Shown: one piece after another, positions 22,406 to 25,269 of the stretch
How positions within the stretch are numbered: the first letter of the stretch is position 1
How the letters are laid out: every line of letters begins with the position of its first letter
Origin: an uncultured Eubacteriales bacterium
GTDB taxonomy: Bacteria > Bacillota > Clostridia > Oscillospirales > CAG-272
DNA length: 25,269 nucleotides
Assembly: GCA_934489945.1 (NCBI GenBank)
Contig: CAKSSY010000022.1
Span: 1-25,269 of the forward strand
Direction of reading: 5' to 3'
The notes under the pieces: generated by a model
The model's input: the letters and a program-made list of their open reading frames with translations, nothing else
Database searches by the model: none
What the model was told of the DNA's origin: nothing
Position numbers and translations under genes: made by a program

Positions 22406-23623
22406 ATGGCAAGATTTACTTTACCCAGAGATTTGTATCACGGGAAAGGAGCTCTGGAAGCCCTGAAAAGTTTTCATGGCAAGAGAGCGATGATCTGTGT
22501 CGGCGGTGGCAGTATGAAACGCTTCGGCTTTTTGGATAAAGCGATTTCTTATCTGAAAGAAGCCGGCATGGAGGTCGAATTGTTTGAAGGAATTGAGCCG
22601 GACCCTTCCGTAGAAACCGTTATGAAGGGCGCAGCGGCTATGGAAAAATTCCGTCCCGACTGGATCATTGCCATGGGCGGCGGCTCTCCCATTGACGCAG
22701 CGAAAGCAATGTGGATTAAGTACGAGTATCCCGATATCACCTTTGAGGAAATGTGCAAGGTTTTCGGCATTCCCGAACTTCGGAAAAAGGCTCACTTCTG
22801 TGCCATCTCTTCCACCTCCGGAACCGCTACAGAAGTGACCGCATTCTCTGTTATCACCGACTATGCAAAAGGCATTAAATATCCGCTTGCCGATTTTGAA
22901 ATCACCCCTGACGTGGCAATCGTGGATCCCGACCTTGCCGAAACCATGCCAAAGAAATTGGTGGCACACACCGGTATGGATGCCATGACGCACGCAATCG
23001 AAGCGTTCGTTTCCACGGCAAACAGCGATTTTACCGACCCGCTTGCAATCTTTGCAATCAAAATGATCCAGAATGATCTTATCCCGTCCTATAACGGTGA
23101 TATGTCCAAACGGGATTCCATGCACAATGCCCAGTGTCTTGCCGGCATGGCGTTTTCCAATGCTCTGCTCGGCATCGTTCACTCCATGGCACACAAGACC
23201 GGTGCCGCCTTTGCCGACTACGGCGCACACATCATCCACGGCGCGGCAAATGCAATGTATCTACCGAAGGTCATCGCCTTCAATGCCAAGGATGAGACTG
23301 CCAAAAAGCGTTACGGTATCATTGCCGACTATATGGGCCTCGGCGGAAAGAACGACGAGGAAAAGGTTGATTTGCTGATTGCCTTCCTTCGCCGTATGAA
23401 CGATGAACTGAATATTCCGCACTGCATCAAGAACTATGGTGCCGACAGCTATCCCACCGAAAACGGCTTTGTTCCCGAAAAGATATTTTTGGAAAGACTT
23501 CCCGAAATCGCCAAGAACGCCATTGCCGACGCCTGCACAGGATCCAATCCTCGTCAGCCGAGTCAGGAAGAAATGGAAAACCTGTTGAAGTGCTGCTATT
23601 ATGACACCGATGTGGATTTTTGA
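22406..23623 (+). CDS. Iron-containing (group III) alcohol dehydrogenase
   Basis: NAD(P)-dependent alcohol dehydrogenase of 405 residues, close to fermentative enzymes that reduce aldehydes to alcohols and to the alcohol dehydrogenase half of AdhE. The nucleotide-binding GGGS motif is at 91-94 (AMGGGSPIDAAKAM). The four expected metal ligands are D192, H196, H263 and H278, in GMDAMTHAIEA, SMAHKTGA and HIIHGAANAMYLP. The C-terminus RQPSQEEMENLLKCCYYD is typical of the AdhE-like branch. AAAGGAGAT precedes the ATG. It is monocistronic with a strong terminator. It probably disposes of reducing power in fermentation; ethanol, butanol or another product cannot be decided. Confidence 0.92.
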   Translation: MARFTLPRDLYHGKGALEALKSFHGKRAMICVGGGSMKRFGFLDKAISYLKEAGMEVELFEGIEPDPSVETVMKGAAAMEKFRPDWIIAMGGGSPIDAAKAMWIKYEYPDITFEEMCKVFGIPELRKKAHFCAISSTSGTATEVTAFSVITDYAKGIKYPLADFEITPDVAIVDPDLAETMPKKLVAHTGMDAMTHAIEAFVSTANSDFTDPLAIFAIKMIQNDLIPSYNGDMSKRDSMHNAQCLAGMAFSNALLGIVHSMAHKTGAAFADYGAHIIHGAANAMYLPKVIAFNAKDETAKKRYGIIADYMGLGGKNDEEKVDLLIAFLRRMNDELNIPHCIKNYGADSYPTENGFVPEKIFLERLPEIAKNAIADACTGSNPRQPSQEEMENLLKCCYYDTDVDF

Positions 23624-23655
23624 TTGAAAAATCCGTCAGCAAACCCGTAATTTGT

Positions 23656-23690
23656 AAAAAGCCTGTGAAATTGAATTTCACAGGCTTTTT
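23656..23690 (+). terminator. Terminator after the alcohol dehydrogenase gene
   Basis: A 16-bp perfect stem (AAAAAGCCTGTGAAAT / ATTTCACAGGCTTTTT) with loop TGA, then one more T. Strong on the plus strand. Confidence 0.9.
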
Positions 23691-23790
23691 TGTGTCTCCG
23701 CTCTTTATCGCAGACTCCCCGTTCCATACTCCAAAACAGTATTTTATTTCATTTATATCATAATTACGTCTTTCCGGCTATGTTTTGCTA

Positions 23791-23820
23791 TTGCAATATA
23801 TCATGCCGCTATGATACAAT
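23791..23820 (+). promoter_or_regulatory. Promoter of the GH127-Fis gene
   Basis: TTGCAA (23791-23796), 18 bp, TGATACAAT, an extended -10 (TACAAT at 23815-23820). A vegetative sigma-A type, unlike the sigma-54 promoter downstream of the gene. Confidence 0.6.
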
Positions 23821-23861
23821 AAATTCAGGGAATACAATACAACCAGAAAAAGGAGAGCTTT

Positions 23862-24911
23862 ATGAAGCGAAAATACAATGTTGAACCGGGAGGCATTTTA
23901 GCCGACTGCTTTGAGCGGGTAAGAGAAAACTTTTATGACAGAATTGACGAAAATGTTCACGCGGCAGTCTACCGCGGAACACATGATCTGTCTTACGCCG
24001 AACCGGAATTTACAGGAAAATATCTGGACTTGTGTGCTTACTATTACGAAACCGAACACGACGAACGGGCTTTGAAAAAGGGTTTGACTGTCATCAACGC
24101 CATCCGTGAAAATATGCGCGGAGACGGCTATATCGGTACACTTTCGGCAGGCAATGAATATAAAGCCTTTTCGGTCTGGAATCAAGGTTTTACATTGTAC
24201 GGTATCTCCCGTATGTACGAGGTCACCGGCAGAGATGACATTCGGCAACTGATGACAGCGGTGGCGGATTGGATCGTCGCGTCCTTCTCGGGAGAAACCC
24301 CCGTGGACATTCTCGACGCAACCAACAACGGTACACAACACCTTTCGGTACTCTATGCAATCGGGCGCGTCTTTCTGCTCACTCATGACCGAAAATACCG
24401 TGATTTTCTTGAGAATATCCTCGCCTATTGCGAAACGACGAACATGAACCTTTTGTCTTTTGACAGCATCTTGAATCTTCGTTCCCGCAAGGGAATCGAA
24501 ATGTTGGTGATTTATCTCGGAGTCCTGCAATACGGCTTATGGGAAAAGAACGATACCGCCGTCCTTGCCGCAAAACGCTACTGGAAAGAAGTCTATGAGA
24601 CACAAATCCGCAACACGGGAAACGGTAGCTTGAGAGAATTTTGGACAGAGGGCGGTAATGCCCCACGCTTGCTTCCGACCGAAGAAAAACCAAATGAAAC
24701 CTGCGTGGCAGTAGGCTGGCTGGAATTGTCTCTCGCACTTTGCTTTTCGGAACCGAAAGCGGAATATCTTGATGCGATTGAGGAGCGGATTATTAAGGAA
24801 GCACTCGTCGCATGGGACGGCAATATAACAAAGGCCGCAAATGCTTTACAAATTAAAAGGCAGACGCTGCGGCATAAATTAAAGAAATATCATGTTTTTG
24901 ACATGAAATAG
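23862..24911 (+). CDS. GH127-like toroid fused to a Fis-type helix-turn-helix, putative regulator
   Basis: 349 residues, probably a cytoplasmic DNA-binding protein (no signal peptide). Residues about 1-310 follow the alpha/alpha toroid of GH127 (DUF1680, beta-L-arabinofuranosidase): EFTGKYLDLCAYYYETEHDE, GDGYIGT, VWNQGFTLYGISRMYEVTGR, REFWTEGG and NETCVAVGWLELSLAL. Residues about 308-345 are a Fis/NtrC-type HTH (IIKEALVAWDGNITKAANAL, IKRQTLRHKLKKY). In active GH127 enzymes a Glu, an E-x-C pair and a later Cys pair form the zinc site with its Cys nucleophile. Here E259 and E279/C281 are kept, but the protein switches to the HTH before the Cys pair, so hydrolysis is unlikely. No AAA+ domain or GAFTGA loop exists. 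AAAAAGGAGAG precedes the ATG. It lies just upstream of a sigma-54 promoter and probably controls that operon; the ligand is unknown. Confidence 0.75.
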   Translation: MKRKYNVEPGGILADCFERVRENFYDRIDENVHAAVYRGTHDLSYAEPEFTGKYLDLCAYYYETEHDERALKKGLTVINAIRENMRGDGYIGTLSAGNEYKAFSVWNQGFTLYGISRMYEVTGRDDIRQLMTAVADWIVASFSGETPVDILDATNNGTQHLSVLYAIGRVFLLTHDRKYRDFLENILAYCETTNMNLLSFDSILNLRSRKGIEMLVIYLGVLQYGLWEKNDTAVLAAKRYWKEVYETQIRNTGNGSLREFWTEGGNAPRLLPTEEKPNETCVAVGWLELSLALCFSEPKAEYLDAIEERIIKEALVAWDGNITKAANALQIKRQTLRHKLKKYHVFDMK

Positions 24912-24919
24912 TTTAGTGT

Positions 24920-24956
24920 GCAAAAAAACTTGCGCTTTTAGAGCAAGTTTTTTTGC
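24920..24956 (+). terminator. Terminator after the GH127-Fis gene
   Basis: A 14-bp stem GCAAAAAAACTTGC (24920-24933) / GCAAGTTTTTTTGC (24943-24956), 9 bases after the stop. It insulates the regulator from the next operon. Confidence 0.85.
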
Positions 24957-25132
24957 GTTTAGGCGACGAATTTTGACATTTTTTTCTGATGAAATTCTCG
25001 CAAAAAGAAAAAAACAGGCCAAAAGTCCATGTATTTGTTTTCATACACATAAAATCAGCAAATTATGCACAAAATTTTGTACAAAACAAACATTTCTGCG
25101 TCCCTCATGTATACAATATTCACCTTCGCTTA
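24957..25132. promoter_or_regulatory. A/T-rich region with palindromes upstream of the sigma-54 promoter
   Basis: Gene-free. It contains overlapping perfect palindromes ACAAAATTTTGT (25069-25080) and TTTTGTACAAAA (25075-25086), an inverted pair TGTAT (25030-25034) / ATACA (25043-25047), and TGTATACA (25108-25115). Their position 20-110 bases before the -24 element suits enhancer or regulator sites. Which protein binds is inferred. Confidence 0.45.
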
Positions 25133-25148
25133 TGGCACGGCTTTTGCT
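25133..25148 (+). promoter_or_regulatory. Sigma-54 (RpoN) promoter
   Basis: TGGCACGGCTTTTGCT matches the -24/-12 consensus TGGCACGNNNNTTGCW, with the GG (25134-25135) and GC (25146-25147) dinucleotides exactly 10 bases apart. Start predicted near 25159, giving a leader of about 47 bases. It drives the gene at 25206. Confidence 0.88.
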
Positions 25149-25165
25149 TAATATAGAGGCATAGT

Positions 25166-25185
25166 TTGTTATAACAATTATTGTT
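25166..25185. promoter_or_regulatory. Palindromes between the sigma-54 start and the ATG
   Basis: TTGTTATAACAA (25166-25177) is a perfect 12-bp palindrome, and it overlaps AACAAT-T-ATTGTT (25173-25185). They lie just downstream of the predicted start, a typical place for a repressor operator. Confidence 0.4.
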
Positions 25186-25205
25186 TTGAAAAGGAGACAG
25201 TTAAA

Positions 25206-25269
25206 ATGAAAAATGTAAAAGTAATCCTTTGGGGATTAGGCGCTATGGGCGGCGGCATCGGCAAAATGC
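25206..25269 (+). CDS. Probable 2,4-diaminopentanoate dehydrogenase, 5' part only
   Basis: Cut by the window end; only 21 residues are visible (MKNVKVILWGLGAMGGGIGK, then M). The Rossmann glycine pattern G-L-G-A-M-G and the start V-K-V-I-L-W-G resemble the amine dehydrogenase Ord (2,4-diaminopentanoate dehydrogenase) of anaerobic ornithine fermentation, which makes 2-amino-4-oxopentanoate and ammonia with NAD(P)+. A related dihydrodipicolinate-reductase-like enzyme is the main alternative. AAAAGGAGACAG precedes the ATG. Control by sigma-54 fits the amino-acid fermentation operons of Clostridia. The remaining pathway genes, if present, lie beyond the window. Confidence 0.6.
   Translation, partial: MKNVKVILWGLGAMGGGIGKM

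Noticed and set aside
22421..23239. 272-codon minus-strand frame opposite the alcohol dehydrogenase
   Set aside because: Shadow frame; Cys/His-rich by chance of reverse codons, without start signals.
23898..24530. 210-codon minus-strand frame opposite the GH127-Fis gene
   Set aside because: The plus frame has recognisable domains; the reverse has none.
24916..25164. 82-codon frame over the sigma-54 region
   Set aside because: It spans a terminator, palindromes and the promoter, and has no ribosome site.
25166..25177. Rex redox-sensor site at TTGTTATAACAA
   Set aside because: The Rex consensus is longer, with a 4-base centre (TTGTTAANNNNTTAACAA); the match is too short to name the regulator.

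Overview
The window looks like chromosome of an anaerobic, endospore-forming Clostridia (Firmicutes), probably a gut-type Oscillospirales or Christensenellales relative. The reasons are the sporulation and germination genes (yqfC-yqfD, ylbJ, a GerA/SpoVAF-type protein), MecA, the conserved phoH-ybeY-era-recO order, AGGAGG-type ribosome sites with sigma-A promoters at 17-bp spacing, a variant sortase signal (QPSTGD), and at the right edge the start of an amino-acid-fermentation gene. No phage, IS transposase, plasmid or CRISPR feature was seen.

Layout. 1-324: two tandem copies of a 131-bp element that can fold into a four-way junction. 325-2694 (-): XPD/DinG-like helicase with a degenerate nuclease-like N-terminus. 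2884-4217 (+): mecA and a family-4 uracil-DNA glycosylase. 4379-4427: long perfect hairpin between convergent genes. 4496-5917 (-): SpoVAF-like germination protein. 6162-7073 (-): sortase-anchored surface protein with a CBM9-like domain. 7312-8457 (-): PRPP synthetase. 8658-15791 (-): one long collinear housekeeping and sporulation operon, yqfC-yqfD-phoH-ybeY-era-recO-mutS2. 15870-16829 (+): ylbJ, divergent from that operon. 16811-17416 (-): DUF3267 membrane protein. 17583-17757 (-): tRNA-Ser(GGA) and tRNA-Thr(GGT). 17945-18235 (+): Dabb-domain protein, convergent and overlapping with a DUF2238-like membrane protein (18223-19110, -). 19419-21735 (+): polar amino-acid ABC importer (binding protein, permease, ATPase). 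21782-22165 (-): small lipoprotein. 22406-23623 (+): iron-type alcohol dehydrogenase. 23862-24911 (+): an unusual protein joining a GH127-like glycosidase toroid to a Fis-type DNA-binding helix-turn-helix. 25133-25148: a near-perfect sigma-54 promoter. 25206-end (+): start of a probable 2,4-diaminopentanoate dehydrogenase of ornithine fermentation.

The most unusual part is the right end. The GH127-Fis protein keeps the DNA-binding domain typical of sigma-54 enhancer-binding proteins but has no AAA+ ATPase. It sits directly upstream of a consensus sigma-54 promoter flanked by several palindromes. This suggests a DNA-binding regulator whose sensory domain derives from a beta-L-arabinofuranosidase-like enzyme. 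The second unusual feature is the tandem cloverleaf-like repeat at the left edge, which may continue outside the window. The rest is ordinary Clostridia core genome. Everything here was read by eye from the sequence; no database search was run.
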